From positions 1 to 55,063 of the forward strand of contig JAFNXL010000022.1 in assembly GCA_017379075.1 (NCBI GenBank): 55,063 nucleotides of DNA. Direction: 5' to 3'. The stretch comes from Bacteroidaceae bacterium (GTDB taxonomy: Bacteria; Bacteroidota; Bacteroidia; Bacteroidales; Bacteroidaceae). Position 1 is the first letter of the stretch; the number at the start of each line of letters is the position of its first letter. A program made the translations under genes and the position numbers. Of this stretch, positions 24,482-34,194 are shown in pieces. The notes below the pieces were generated by a model. It was not told the origin of the DNA. It saw nothing but the letters and a program-made list of their open reading frames with translations, and did no database searches.

Positions 24482-26824
24482 ATGAAGCAAAATCTTGTGA
24501 TAGTGGAGAGCCCGGCCAAGGCTAAGACAATTGAAAAATTCCTGGGTTCGGATTATAAGGTGCTTTCAAGTTACGGCCATATCCGTGACTTGAAGAAAAA
24601 GTCGTTCAGCCTGGATCCGGAAACTTTTGATCCCCAATATGAGGTGCCTTCAGACAAAGCTCGTGTGGTGGCGCAATTGAAAAAAATGGCATCAGAATCG
24701 GAAACCGTCTGGCTGGCATCCGATGAAGACCGCGAAGGAGAGGCCATCAGCTGGCACTTGTATGAGGTACTCGAACTGAAGCCCGAAAACACAAAGCGAA
24801 TCGTATTTCATGAAATTACCAAACCAGCCATTCTGGAGGCTATACAACATCCGCGCGATATTGACTTGAATCTGGTAAATGCCCAACAGGCCCGCAGAGT
24901 CTTGGACCGTATTGTTGGTTTCAAGTTAAGCCCTGTATTGTGGCGCAAGGTAAAGCCTTCGCTCAGCGCAGGTCGTGTGCAGAGTGTGGCAGTGAGGCTG
25001 ATTGTGGAACGCGAACGGGAAATCCAGAATTTTGTAGGAGAAGACGCTTATAGAGTAACGGCGCTTTTCATGACAAAAGACGGAAACGAAGTGAAAGCAG
25101 AACTGAACCGCCGCTTTTCCACGGAACAGGCGGCAAACGAGTTCCTTGAAAAGTGTGTGAAGGCTAATTTCACAGTGCAGGACGTGACCACGAAACCCCA
25201 GAAGCGTATGCCTGCAGCTCCTTTTACCACCAGTACCTTGCAGCAAGAGGCAGCCCACAAATTGGGATTTACTGTGGCGCAGACCATGATGGTTGCCCAG
25301 CATCTTTATGAAAACGGACGCATCACGTATATGCGTACGGATAGCGTGAATCTGAGTAGTCTGTGTCTGGGCGCAAGCAAGAAGGTGATTTGTGAGCAGA
25401 TGGGTGAGGAATATGTTAAGACCCGCCAGTATACGACTCATTCCAAGGGCGCGCAGGAAGCTCACGAAGCCATCAGACCTACTTACATGGACCAGATCCA
25501 GATAGAGGGAACTGTTCAGGAGAAACGCCTTTATGATCTGATTTGGAAACGTACAATCGCCAGCCAGATGGCAGATGCGGAAATAGAGAAGACCACTGTC
25601 ATGATATCGATTGACGGGATGGAAGATTTCTTTGTGGCCAATGGCGAGATCGTGAAGTTTGACGGTTTCCTCAAGGTTTATAAGGAAACACAGGAAGAGG
25701 GAATGGCAGAGGAGGACAGTGCGCAACTGCCCGTGATGAAGGTTGCTGATAAATTGCAGTACAACCAGATTGTGGCAACCCAACGCTTTGCGCAGCGCCC
25801 TTTGAGATATAACGAAGCAAGCCTGGTTCGTAAATTGGAAGAGTTGGGTATTGGACGCCCCAGTACCTATGCGGCAACCATTACAACCATCCAGCAGCGC
25901 GAATATGTGATGAAGGGTGACAAGCCAGGAGAGGAGAGAAATTATCAGACGCTGACGTTGGCAGATGGCCAGGTAGCGGCTGAGACGCGCCAGATAACCG
26001 TTGGCGCTGAGCGTGGAAAATTGCTTCCCACGGATACCGGTATTGTAGTCAATGATTTCTTGTTGGCAAATTTCCCTGACATCATGGATTACAACTTTAC
26101 CGCTGATGTGGAGAAGAAATTTGACGACATAGCCGAAGGCAATGCCGAGTGGAAGAACGTATTAAAGGATTTTTATGCCGATTTTGAGCCTCTCGTGGAT
26201 AAGTCTATCAATACCCACAGCGAGCACAAGGTGGGCGAGCGCTTGCTTGGTAATGATCCCAAGACTGGACAGCCGGTAATGGTCAAGATTGGCCGTTTTG
26301 GCCCGGTAGCCCAGATTGGCAGTAGCGATGCTGTGGTCAAACCTCGTTTTGCCCAGTTGAAGAAGGGTCAGAGCCTGGAGACAATCACATTGGAAGAAGC
26401 CTTGGAGCTCTTCAAACTGCCCCGTGTAATGGGCGAATACGAAGGAAAGACTGTGATTGTGGGTGCGGGTAAGTTTGGTCCTTACGTATCACACAACGGC
26501 ATGTATGTTTCCATTCCCAAAACGCTTGATCCCCTGAAAATGACATTTGAGGAAAGCGTGATTCTGTTGCATCGTCATCATCTGGCTGAGAAGGAACGCC
26601 ATTTGAAACAATTCGAGGAAGATGCTGAATTGGAAGTACTCAATGGCCGTTATGGCCCCTATCTGTGCTATAAGGGAGCCAATTACAGACTGCCCAAGAG
26701 TATGCATGAACGTGCCCGTGAATTGCAATATGAAGAGTGTATGGCTATTGTTAATGGTCAGCAAGAGGAAGATACTGCCGAGGGCGCTGTTGTAAAGAAA
26801 AGACGCTATACAAAGAAAAAGTAA
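24482..26824 (+). CDS. topA: DNA topoisomerase I (type IA)
   Basis: A 780-residue type IA topoisomerase. TOPRIM motifs are VIVESPAKAKTIEKFLG at the N-terminus and SDEDREGEAISWHL near residue 80. The catalytic tyrosine is Y283 in RITYMRTDSVNLS. LSAGRVQSVAVRLIVERERE, HEAIRPT and GIGRPSTYAATI are the other core motifs. The C-terminus has no Cys zinc fingers but three repeats of the type GRFGPVAQIG, GKFGPYVSHNG and GRYGPYLCYKG. It relaxes negative supercoils by single-strand passage and keeps superhelicity balanced with gyrase. aroK follows after 31 bp. Identification is secure. Confidence 0.97.
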   Translation: MKQNLVIVESPAKAKTIEKFLGSDYKVLSSYGHIRDLKKKSFSLDPETFDPQYEVPSDKARVVAQLKKMASESETVWLASDEDREGEAISWHLYEVLELKPENTKRIVFHEITKPAILEAIQHPRDIDLNLVNAQQARRVLDRIVGFKLSPVLWRKVKPSLSAGRVQSVAVRLIVEREREIQNFVGEDAYRVTALFMTKDGNEVKAELNRRFSTEQAANEFLEKCVKANFTVQDVTTKPQKRMPAAPFTTSTLQQEAAHKLGFTVAQTMMVAQHLYENGRITYMRTDSVNLSSLCLGASKKVICEQMGEEYVKTRQYTTHSKGAQEAHEAIRPTYMDQIQIEGTVQEKRLYDLIWKRTIASQMADAEIEKTTVMISIDGMEDFFVANGEIVKFDGFLKVYKETQEEGMAEEDSAQLPVMKVADKLQYNQIVATQRFAQRPLRYNEASLVRKLEELGIGRPSTYAATITTIQQREYVMKGDKPGEERNYQTLTLADGQVAAETRQITVGAERGKLLPTDTGIVVNDFLLANFPDIMDYNFTADVEKKFDDIAEGNAEWKNVLKDFYADFEPLVDKSINTHSEHKVGERLLGNDPKTGQPVMVKIGRFGPVAQIGSSDAVVKPRFAQLKKGQSLETITLEEALELFKLPRVMGEYEGKTVIVGAGKFGPYVSHNGMYVSIPKTLDPLKMTFEESVILLHRHHLAEKERHLKQFEEDAELEVLNGRYGPYLCYKGANYRLPKSMHERARELQYEECMAIVNGQQEEDTAEGAVVKKRRYTKKK

Positions 26825-26855
26825 CATTGTGTCATAAAGAAAACACACTGAAAGT

Positions 26856-27383
26856 ATGGTGAGAATAGTATTATTAGGATTCATGGGTGCGGGCAAGACC
26901 ACCGTAGGCCACCAGTTGGCGGCCTCTTTGGGGGTGCCTTTCTATGACCTGGACTGGTACATACAGATGCGCTTTCACCGTACTGTGGAACAACTATTTG
27001 AGGAACGTGGTGAGGAAGGCTTCCGAGAAATAGAACATAATATGCTACATGAAGTGGCTGAGTTCGAGAATGTGGTGCTTTCATGCGGTGGAGGTACACC
27101 TTGTTTTTTTGACAATATGGAATACCTCAATTCTAACTCGGAAACCGTCTATTTGAAGGCAGAACCTGAAGTCCTGGCCATGCATCTGAAAATGGGTAAG
27201 GTAGTCCGTCCCCTCATAAAAGGAAAAACAGAAGAAGAGCTGATAGACTTTATCCGTGAATCATTGGAGAAACGTGAGAAGTATTATCTGCAGGCCAAGC
27301 ACGTGCTTGATGTGAGTTTATTAGATAATTACGATAAAATAAAAACAAGTGTGGCATTGCTGCGCAAAGAATTAGGCTTATGA
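26856..27383 (+). CDS. aroK: Shikimate kinase
   Basis: A 175-residue kinase of normal AroK length. Walker A is GFMGAGKTTVG near residue 8, substrate-binding DLDWYIQ replaces the common DxD, EIEHNML stands for the FRxxE helix, and VLSCGGGTPC is the GGG shikimate-binding motif. VVRPLIKG contains the lid arginine. It phosphorylates shikimate in chorismate synthesis. Its stop overlaps the start of speA by 4 bases (ATGA). Identification is secure. Confidence 0.95.
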   Translation: MVRIVLLGFMGAGKTTVGHQLAASLGVPFYDLDWYIQMRFHRTVEQLFEERGEEGFREIEHNMLHEVAEFENVVLSCGGGTPCFFDNMEYLNSNSETVYLKAEPEVLAMHLKMGKVVRPLIKGKTEEELIDFIRESLEKREKYYLQAKHVLDVSLLDNYDKIKTSVALLRKELGL

Positions 27384-29272
27384 AAAAATGGCGTATTGAA
27401 GATTCGGAGGAACTGTACAACATCAAAGGATGGGGTGTAAACTACTTTGGCATCAATGAGAAAGGCCATGTGTTTGTTACTCCCAAGAAAAATTGTATCC
27501 AAGTAGATTTGAAAGATGTGGTGGACCAGTTGGCCACAAGACATGTTACGGCTCCGGTTTTGCTTCGATTCCCTGATATCCTTGATAACCGCATTGAGAA
27601 GACAGACGAATGTTTTCGCAAAGCGGGTAAGGAGTACAACTATAATGGAGAGCATTTTATAATCTTTCCTATCAAAGTAAATCAAATGCGTCCAGTGGTG
27701 GAAGAAATCATCAGCCACGGCAAACGCTACAACCTGGGTCTGGAGGCTGGTTCAAAACCCGAACTGCACGCTGTGCTGGCGACGAATATGGACAGCGACA
27801 GCCTCATTATCTGTAACGGACACAAGGACCAGAACTTCATCGAACTGGCACTTTTAGCGCAAAAGATGGGTAAGCGAGTGTTCTTGGTGGTGGAAAAACT
27901 TCCGGAACTGAAGATTATTGCCGAGACTGCAGAGAAACTTGGCGTGCGACCTAATCTGGGTATACGAATCAAACTGGCCAGCAGCGGAGCCGGAAAGTGG
28001 AGCGAGAGCGGTGGAGATGCCAGCAAGTTCGGACTGAACTCATCCGAACTGCTCATGGCTTTGGAATTGCTTGACGAAATGGGGTTGCGTGATTGTCTGA
28101 AACTGATTCATTTCCATATCGGAAGCCAGATTACAAAGATTCGCAGAATCAGTACTGCATTGCGAGAGATTGCACAGTTCTATGTCCAATTGCACGCTAT
28201 GGGCTTCAATATCGAGTTTGTCGATTGTGGAGGCGGACTGGGTGTCGATTATGACGGAACGCGAAGCAGCAACAGCGAGAGCAGTGTGAACTATAGTATT
28301 CAGGAATATGTGAATGACTGTGTCTATACGTTGGTGGAAGCGTCGGACAAATGTGGAATACCTCATCCTAATATTATTACTGAGGGTGGACGCTCATTGA
28401 CGGCTCATCATAGTGTGCTTATTCTGGATGTGCTGGAAAGTGTAACGGCACCGAAGATGCCTGAGGATTTCCAACCCTCGCAGGATGACCATAAACTGGT
28501 ACATGACCTGACTGAGATCTGGGACAAGCTGAGTGGCCGTTCCTTGTTGGAAGATTGGCACGATGCAGAGGATATTCGTGAAGAAGCCTTGGACCTTTTC
28601 CGTCACGGCATAATTGACCTGAAGACGCGCGCCCAGATAGAAAGCCTATACTGGGCAATCAGTCACGAAGTGGCAGAATTGGCGCATCACCAGAAGCATG
28701 TTCCCGATGAGTTGCGTCAGTTGGATAAACGAATGTCAGACAAGTATTTCTGTAATTTCAGCCTTTTCCAAAGCATGCCCGATTCTTGGGGTATTGACCA
28801 GCTGTTCCCCATTATGCCTATTTCACGTCTTTCGGAAAGGCCCGACAGAAGCGCGACGCTTCAGGATATCACTTGCGATTCGGACGGAAAGATTACAGCC
28901 TATGTGAACGGCGGACAGCAGACCAGCTATCTGCCTTTGCACAAGGTTGAAGCAGGAGAGCATTACTACATTGGTGTCTTCCTAGTGGGTGCTTACCAAG
29001 AAATTATGGGAAATATGCACAACCTTTTTGGAGACACCAACGCTGTGCATATCTCTGTGGATGAAAAGGGCTACAAGATAGACCAGGTGATTGATGGAGA
29101 AACCGTGGCTGATGTGCTGGAATATGTTCAGTATGATCCAAAGAAACTGGTACGTCGTCTTGAAATCTGGGTCAGCAAGGCAATAAAGGACGGAAAGATC
29201 ACTGCTGCGGAAGGCAAGGAGTTTATCAGCAATTATCGTGCAGGCCTTTATGGTTATACCTATTTGGAATAA
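27380..29272 (+). CDS. speA: Biosynthetic arginine decarboxylase
   Basis: A 630-residue PLP enzyme of fold type III. The PLP lysine lies in FPIKVNQMRPVVEEI near residue 95; LGLEAGSKPELHAVLA, LIHFHIGSQITKIRR and FVDCGGGLGVDYDG are conserved SpeA segments; the active-site Cys region is NFSLFQSMPDSWGIDQLFPIMPISRL. It makes agmatine from arginine, the first step of the agmatine route to putrescine or spermidine. It overlaps aroK by 4 bp and precedes argB by 12 bp, so one transcript carries an arginine-using and an arginine-making enzyme. Identification is secure. Confidence 0.96.
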   Translation: MKKWRIEDSEELYNIKGWGVNYFGINEKGHVFVTPKKNCIQVDLKDVVDQLATRHVTAPVLLRFPDILDNRIEKTDECFRKAGKEYNYNGEHFIIFPIKVNQMRPVVEEIISHGKRYNLGLEAGSKPELHAVLATNMDSDSLIICNGHKDQNFIELALLAQKMGKRVFLVVEKLPELKIIAETAEKLGVRPNLGIRIKLASSGAGKWSESGGDASKFGLNSSELLMALELLDEMGLRDCLKLIHFHIGSQITKIRRISTALREIAQFYVQLHAMGFNIEFVDCGGGLGVDYDGTRSSNSESSVNYSIQEYVNDCVYTLVEASDKCGIPHPNIITEGGRSLTAHHSVLILDVLESVTAPKMPEDFQPSQDDHKLVHDLTEIWDKLSGRSLLEDWHDAEDIREEALDLFRHGIIDLKTRAQIESLYWAISHEVAELAHHQKHVPDELRQLDKRMSDKYFCNFSLFQSMPDSWGIDQLFPIMPISRLSERPDRSATLQDITCDSDGKITAYVNGGQQTSYLPLHKVEAGEHYYIGVFLVGAYQEIMGNMHNLFGDTNAVHISVDEKGYKIDQVIDGETVADVLEYVQYDPKKLVRRLEIWVSKAIKDGKITAAEGKEFISNYRAGLYGYTYLE

Positions 29273-29284
29273 AACCTTTTGTAT

Positions 29285-30055
29285 ATGAAGAAAGTTGTTG
29301 TGATTAAGGTGGGCGGAGCCATCTTGGAAAACGAAGAGTCGCTTTGTCGTTTGTTGGACGATTTTGCGGCATTGCCAGGAAACAAGGTGCTTGTGCATGG
29401 TGGCGGACGTGCGGCAACCCGTATAGCAGCAGACCTTGGCATAGAAAGTCAGATGATCAACGGTCGGCGTGTAACCGACGAAAAGATGCTTGACATCGTG
29501 ACTATGGTATATGGCGGTCTTGTCAACAAACATGCGGTAGCCGGCTTGCAGTCAAGAGGTGTGAATGCATTGGGACTGACCGGAGCTGATATGAACGTAA
29601 TACAAGGCCATAAACGTCCGGTCAAGGATGTGGATTATGGTTGGGTTGGCGATGTGGATTGTGCCGATGGTCATGCATTTAAAACACTCTTAGAACAAGG
29701 CGTGGTGCCGGTAATGGCACCGCTGATTCATGATGGAAAGGGACACATGCTCAATACTAATGCAGACACCATTGCCAGCCAGGTGGCTTGTGCGCTGTCC
29801 GAGTTTTACGATGTTACGCTGACTTTCTGTTTTGAAAAGCCCGGTGTACTGAGTGATGCTGATGATGACAATAGCGTGATTTCCCATATCACAAAAGAAA
29901 AGTTTCAGCAACTGGTGGCCGATGGTGTAATTTCAGGTGGAATGTTCCCAAAGCTGGAGAATGCTTATGACGCCATCAATAAGGGCGTCGCTCGTGTAAT
30001 GATAACCAGGGCGGATAATTTGGATGGTTCGAATGGTACTCTAATCAGTGAATAA
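29285..30055 (+). CDS. argB: Acetylglutamate kinase
   Basis: A 256-residue amino acid kinase. The N-terminal KVGGAILE, the VHGGGRAATRIAADLGIESQMINGRRVTDEKML substrate loop and the ADNLDGSNGTLI C-terminus fit ArgB. NTNADTIASQVACAL and GVLSDADDDNSVI are the nucleotide-binding region. It phosphorylates N-acetylglutamate, the second step of arginine synthesis. The ATG at 29285 is chosen over the TTG at 29279. It shares the run aroK-speA-argB. The absence of a long N-terminal helix suggests a form not clearly feedback-inhibited by arginine, an inference. Confidence 0.95.
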   Translation: MKKVVVIKVGGAILENEESLCRLLDDFAALPGNKVLVHGGGRAATRIAADLGIESQMINGRRVTDEKMLDIVTMVYGGLVNKHAVAGLQSRGVNALGLTGADMNVIQGHKRPVKDVDYGWVGDVDCADGHAFKTLLEQGVVPVMAPLIHDGKGHMLNTNADTIASQVACALSEFYDVTLTFCFEKPGVLSDADDDNSVISHITKEKFQQLVADGVISGGMFPKLENAYDAINKGVARVMITRADNLDGSNGTLISE

Positions 30056-30117
30056 TAAGATGTAGTTTGCCTCTGTTTCCAAAAATATATTTGAAAATCA
30101 ATAAAATCGAATACAGT

Positions 30118-33100
30118 ATGATACGACAAACAATCGCGGCTTTATGCCTGATGGCTTCAGTTTGTTCTCAAGCACAAAATGAGGCACTGCAAGGTTTTAA
30201 GTATGGAGTTCAAGAAAGTCCTGCCGGTACGGAATGGCAATCCCCCGAGCAACTTTCGCTAAACAAGGAACAACCCCAAGCCTATATGTTCCACTTTGCC
30301 ACGCAGGAACAGGCCCGTAATGTATTGCCCGAAGCGTCCACTTACCATCAGACGCTTGATGGTACATGGAAATTCCATTGGGTGGCATCGCCAGACAAAC
30401 GCCCTGTAGACTTTGCAAAACCGGAATTCGATGTTTCTGCCTGGGATGATATTGCGGTGCCCGGATGCTGGAATGTGCAGGGACTTCGTCCAGATGGAAC
30501 CATGAAGTATGGCTTGCCTGTATATGTAAACCAACCAGTTATTTTCCAACATCGCGTAGCTGTTGATGACTGGAAAGAAGGTGTGATGCGTGTGCCCACA
30601 GACACTCGCTATACCACTTATAAATACCCCAACGAAGTGGGTTCTTACCGTCGTGCGTTTACAGTGCCCGCAGATTGGAAAGGCCGTCAGGTATTTATCA
30701 ATTTTGATGGTGTGGACAGTTTCTTCTATCTGTGGATAAACGGCAAGTATGTCGGATTCAGCAAGAATAGCCGCAATACAGCCCAGTTCAACATCACTCC
30801 GTTCCTGAACGAAAAGGGTGAGAATATTGTGGCGGTTGAGGTTTACCGTAGCAGCGATGCTTCATTCTTGGAGTCACAGGATATGTTCCGCCTGCCCGGT
30901 ATTATCCGCAGCACATACCTGACCAGTACTCCTGAGTTGGAAATCCGTGATTTGGCCGTACGCACACGCACACTGGTAGCTAACCAGGCCACAATTACGG
31001 TGGATGCTGAAGTGCGCAATATGGGCAAGAAAGCTGCGAAGGGATATAAGATGGAGTATTCTGTTTTCCCGGTTGAACTTTACGCAGACGCCACTTTTGC
31101 TGCAGTAAAGAGCGCACAGAATGCCTTGGATGAAATTGTAAATGGAAAGAAGGTACTTAACCATACAGAATTTTCGGTTGATAATCCCAAACTTTGGAGT
31201 GCGGAAATGCCATATCGTTATGTGTTGGTGGCCGAACTGAAAGACAAAAAAGACCGTGTTATTGACCGTACCAGTACATATTTCGGAATTCGTACAGTGG
31301 AAATCCGTCAGACGGCGGCTCAGGATGATGAATTCGGACTGGCCGGACGTTATTTCTACGTGAATGACAAGCCTATCAAGATGAAGGGAGTAAACCGTCA
31401 TGAGACTAATCCCAGCCGTGGACATGCCATTACCCGCGAGCAGATGGAGAAGGAGGTATTCCTGATGAAGCAGGGCAATATCAACCATGTCCGCAACAGC
31501 CACTACTGCAACGATCCTTATTGGTACTATTTGGCAGACAAGTACGGATTGTACCTCGAGGATGAGGCTAATATTGAGAGTCACCAGTATTATTATGGCG
31601 ACGCCTCTCTTTCTCATCCCAAGGAATGGCGTGCCGCACACGTTGCGCGTAACGTAGAAATGGTACGCACGCATGTGAACAGTCCCGCCATTGTGATTTG
31701 GAGTTTGGGTAACGAAGCTGGTCCCGGTGACAACTTTGTTGCGGCTTATCAGGCCATTAAGGACTATGACGGAAGCCGTCCCGTACAATACGAACGTAAC
31801 AACAATATTGTGGATATGGGCTCTAACCAGTATCCCTCTGTGGCTTGGGTTCAGCATGTCGCAACGGGTAACGCAAATGTGAAGTATCCTTACCATATTT
31901 CTGAATATGCCCACTCTATGGGTAATGCAGCCGGAAACCTGATTGACTATTGGACGGCAATGGAAAGTACCAACTACTTCTGCGGTGCTGCCATTTGGGA
32001 CTGGGTAGACCAGGCAATTGACACTTATACTCCTGATGGATACAAGTATTTTGGTTATGGTGGCGACCACGGCGACTGGCCCAATGACGGTATGTTCTGT
32101 ATGAATGGAATCATGTTGCCTGACCTTAGCCCCAAACCCCAATACTTTGAGGTGAAGAAGGTTTATCAGAATGTAGGTGTGAAATTGGTTGATGCCGGCA
32201 AATGCCAGATTGAAGTGTTCAACAAACACTATTTCATACCGCTGAACCATGATGTGGTGTACAAGGTGCGCCAGGACGGCAAGATTATAGAAGAAGGTCC
32301 TGTACAGGGCATTTCCGGACTTGCTCCCCGCACTGCCAAGAAGGTACAGCTTCCCGTCAAGATACTCAGCCAGCAGGGATGGGACAATGTGACCGTTGAC
32401 ATTGAATTCCTCCTTCCCCGCAATATGCCTTGGGCAAGGAAAGGCTACGTGCAAATGGCGGAACAGTTTGAATTCCGCAGCGGTGTGGATTCTCCTTACA
32501 AGAATATAACCGAGGTGGCCACAAATGGTGCAGCTCTCAAGGTTGTTCGTGGTGGAACGGAAACAGATATACAAGGAAGCGATTTCCATGTCTCTTTTGA
32601 CGACACCAATGGTAGTATCAATACATTGGTCTATAAGGGGAAAACTGTGATTGAAGCAGGAAACGGCCCCAAGATTGACGCATTCCGCGCTCCTGTGGAT
32701 AATGACAACTGGGCTTGGAGACAATGGTTCCACAATGGGCTTTATAACCTGAAGCATCGCACCACCGCAGCCCCCATTGTTATCAATGAAAAGGACGGCA
32801 GCATCAGTATTATATATAATGTAGTGAGCCAGGCTTCTCATAAGGGACAGGAAGTGTATCGTCCAGGAAAGGCCGGTAATCCCATTCTGGAAGTGAAGAA
32901 CGGTCCCGAAATGAAGGCGGATGACTTCCATTTCACCACAACCCAGCGTTATACCGTATTCCAGGACGGCAGCATCAATGTGGTGAGCAGTATTGTGTCC
33001 AGTGATCCCAGTATTTCACTGCCTCGCTTGGGTTATGCCATGAAGCTGCCTTTGCAGTATAACCAGTACACCTATTACGGACGCGGTCCCAACAACAACT

Positions 33101-34194
33101 ATGCCGACCGCAAGACAGGTTCGTTCATTTCTTTGTACAAGAGTGCCGTAAAGGACCAGTTCATCAATTTTGCCAAGCCTCAGAGCATGGGTAACCGCGA
33201 AGACGTAAGCTGGTGTGCTCTGACAACCAAGAAGGGCGATGGTGTACTCTTTGTGGCCGATTACGAACAGCGCATGAGCACATCCGCACTGCCTTGGAGT
33301 GCCTTGCAGATGACATTGGCATCCCATCCCCACGAATTGCCCAAGACAGACGGAACTTATCTGCATTTGGATTGCCAGGTAACCGGTTTGGGCGGCAACA
33401 GTTGTGGACAGGGCGGTCCCCTGGAGCACGATTGTGTGAAGGGTGCGCTCCACCAGATGAGTTTCGTTATCCGTCCTGTTTTTGAAGGCCAGGATGTGGT
33501 TGAGCGTTCTCATGTTCTCACCGCTTATCGTTGCCCTGTAACCATCGTTCGCGACCGTGCTGGTAATGCAACCATCACAGGCGACCTCAATGTTGACACT
33601 GGTGATGGAATCATGTATACTGTGCAGACTCCCGAAGCCAAGAAGCCCGCTAAGCCTCAGAAGTATGAAGAGGGTCAGGCCATTCCTTTGCGCGATGGCG
33701 GAATTGTAACAGCATGGTATGTGGGCGAAGAGCAGGTTAAGACAACTGCAACCTTCGAGAAGATTGAGAACGTTCCCGTTGTTGTTTCGTATGTTAGCAG
33801 CGAGGAAGGACCCGCTGGCGAGGTGGCTAAAAACCTCGTAGACGGAAATCCCAGTACCATTTGGCATACCATGTACAGCATCACCGTACCCAAGTACCCC
33901 CACTGGATAGACTTTGATTGCGGAGAGGCCAAGACACTTAAAGGATTCACTTATCTGCCCCGTCAAGACGGAAGTTCCAATGGTAACATTAAGGGATATA
34001 AGATTGAGGTGAGTCTTGATGGAAAGACATGGTCGGCACCAGTTTGTCAGGGCGAATTCTCCGCAGACGCCAAGGAAAAGAAAGTGCTCTTTGACAAGAG
34101 CCAAAAGGCGCGTTATCTCCGTTTCACGGCATTGAACAGCCATGGCGGTAACGACTTTGCCAGTGGCGCAGAGTTCGGGGTGTTAGCCGAGTAA
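30118..34194 (+). CDS. GH2 beta-galactosidase with C-terminal F5/8 type C (discoidin) domain
   Basis: A 1,358-residue exported enzyme. Signal peptide is about residues 1-19 (MIRQTIAALCLMASVCSQA). GH2 sugar-binding and immunoglobulin domains come first (DGTWKFHWVASPDKRP, VPGCWNVQG), then the TIM barrel with acid/base E533 in WSLGNEAGPG and nucleophile E596 in HISEYAHSMGNAAG, plus GAAIWDWVDQAID. The LacZ-type beta-sandwich domain (YYGRGPNNNYADRKTGSF) follows. The last ~140 residues form an F5/8C-like carbohydrate-binding domain (SEEGPAGEVAKNLVDGNPSTIWHTMY, then KARYLRFTALNS). It likely removes terminal beta-galactose outside or in the periplasm. Its stop overlaps ribF by 12 bases on the other strand. 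Confidence 0.92.
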   Translation: MIRQTIAALCLMASVCSQAQNEALQGFKYGVQESPAGTEWQSPEQLSLNKEQPQAYMFHFATQEQARNVLPEASTYHQTLDGTWKFHWVASPDKRPVDFAKPEFDVSAWDDIAVPGCWNVQGLRPDGTMKYGLPVYVNQPVIFQHRVAVDDWKEGVMRVPTDTRYTTYKYPNEVGSYRRAFTVPADWKGRQVFINFDGVDSFFYLWINGKYVGFSKNSRNTAQFNITPFLNEKGENIVAVEVYRSSDASFLESQDMFRLPGIIRSTYLTSTPELEIRDLAVRTRTLVANQATITVDAEVRNMGKKAAKGYKMEYSVFPVELYADATFAAVKSAQNALDEIVNGKKVLNHTEFSVDNPKLWSAEMPYRYVLVAELKDKKDRVIDRTSTYFGIRTVEIRQTAAQDDEFGLAGRYFYVNDKPIKMKGVNRHETNPSRGHAITREQMEKEVFLMKQGNINHVRNSHYCNDPYWYYLADKYGLYLEDEANIESHQYYYGDASLSHPKEWRAAHVARNVEMVRTHVNSPAIVIWSLGNEAGPGDNFVAAYQAIKDYDGSRPVQYERNNNIVDMGSNQYPSVAWVQHVATGNANVKYPYHISEYAHSMGNAAGNLIDYWTAMESTNYFCGAAIWDWVDQAIDTYTPDGYKYFGYGGDHGDWPNDGMFCMNGIMLPDLSPKPQYFEVKKVYQNVGVKLVDAGKCQIEVFNKHYFIPLNHDVVYKVRQDGKIIEEGPVQGISGLAPRTAKKVQLPVKILSQQGWDNVTVDIEFLLPRNMPWARKGYVQMAEQFEFRSGVDSPYKNITEVATNGAALKVVRGGTETDIQGSDFHVSFDDTNGSINTLVYKGKTVIEAGNGPKIDAFRAPVDNDNWAWRQWFHNGLYNLKHRTTAAPIVINEKDGSISIIYNVVSQASHKGQEVYRPGKAGNPILEVKNGPEMKADDFHFTTTQRYTVFQDGSINVVSSIVSSDPSISLPRLGYAMKLPLQYNQYTYYGRGPNNNYADRKTGSFISLYKSAVKDQFINFAKPQSMGNREDVSWCALTTKKGDGVLFVADYEQRMSTSALPWSALQMTLASHPHELPKTDGTYLHLDCQVTGLGGNSCGQGGPLEHDCVKGALHQMSFVIRPVFEGQDVVERSHVLTAYRCPVTIVRDRAGNATITGDLNVDTGDGIMYTVQTPEAKKPAKPQKYEEGQAIPLRDGGIVTAWYVGEEQVKTTATFEKIENVPVVVSYVSSEEGPAGEVAKNLVDGNPSTIWHTMYSITVPKYPHWIDFDCGEAKTLKGFTYLPRQDGSSNGNIKGYKIEVSLDGKTWSAPVCQGEFSADAKEKKVLFDKSQKARYLRFTALNSHGGNDFASGAEFGVLAE

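Noticed and set aside
30874-32931. 685-codon open frame on the minus strand within the GH2 gene
   Set aside because: It is antisense to the conserved catalytic part of the beta-galactosidase, has no recognisable domain and no promoter; a shadow of codon bias.
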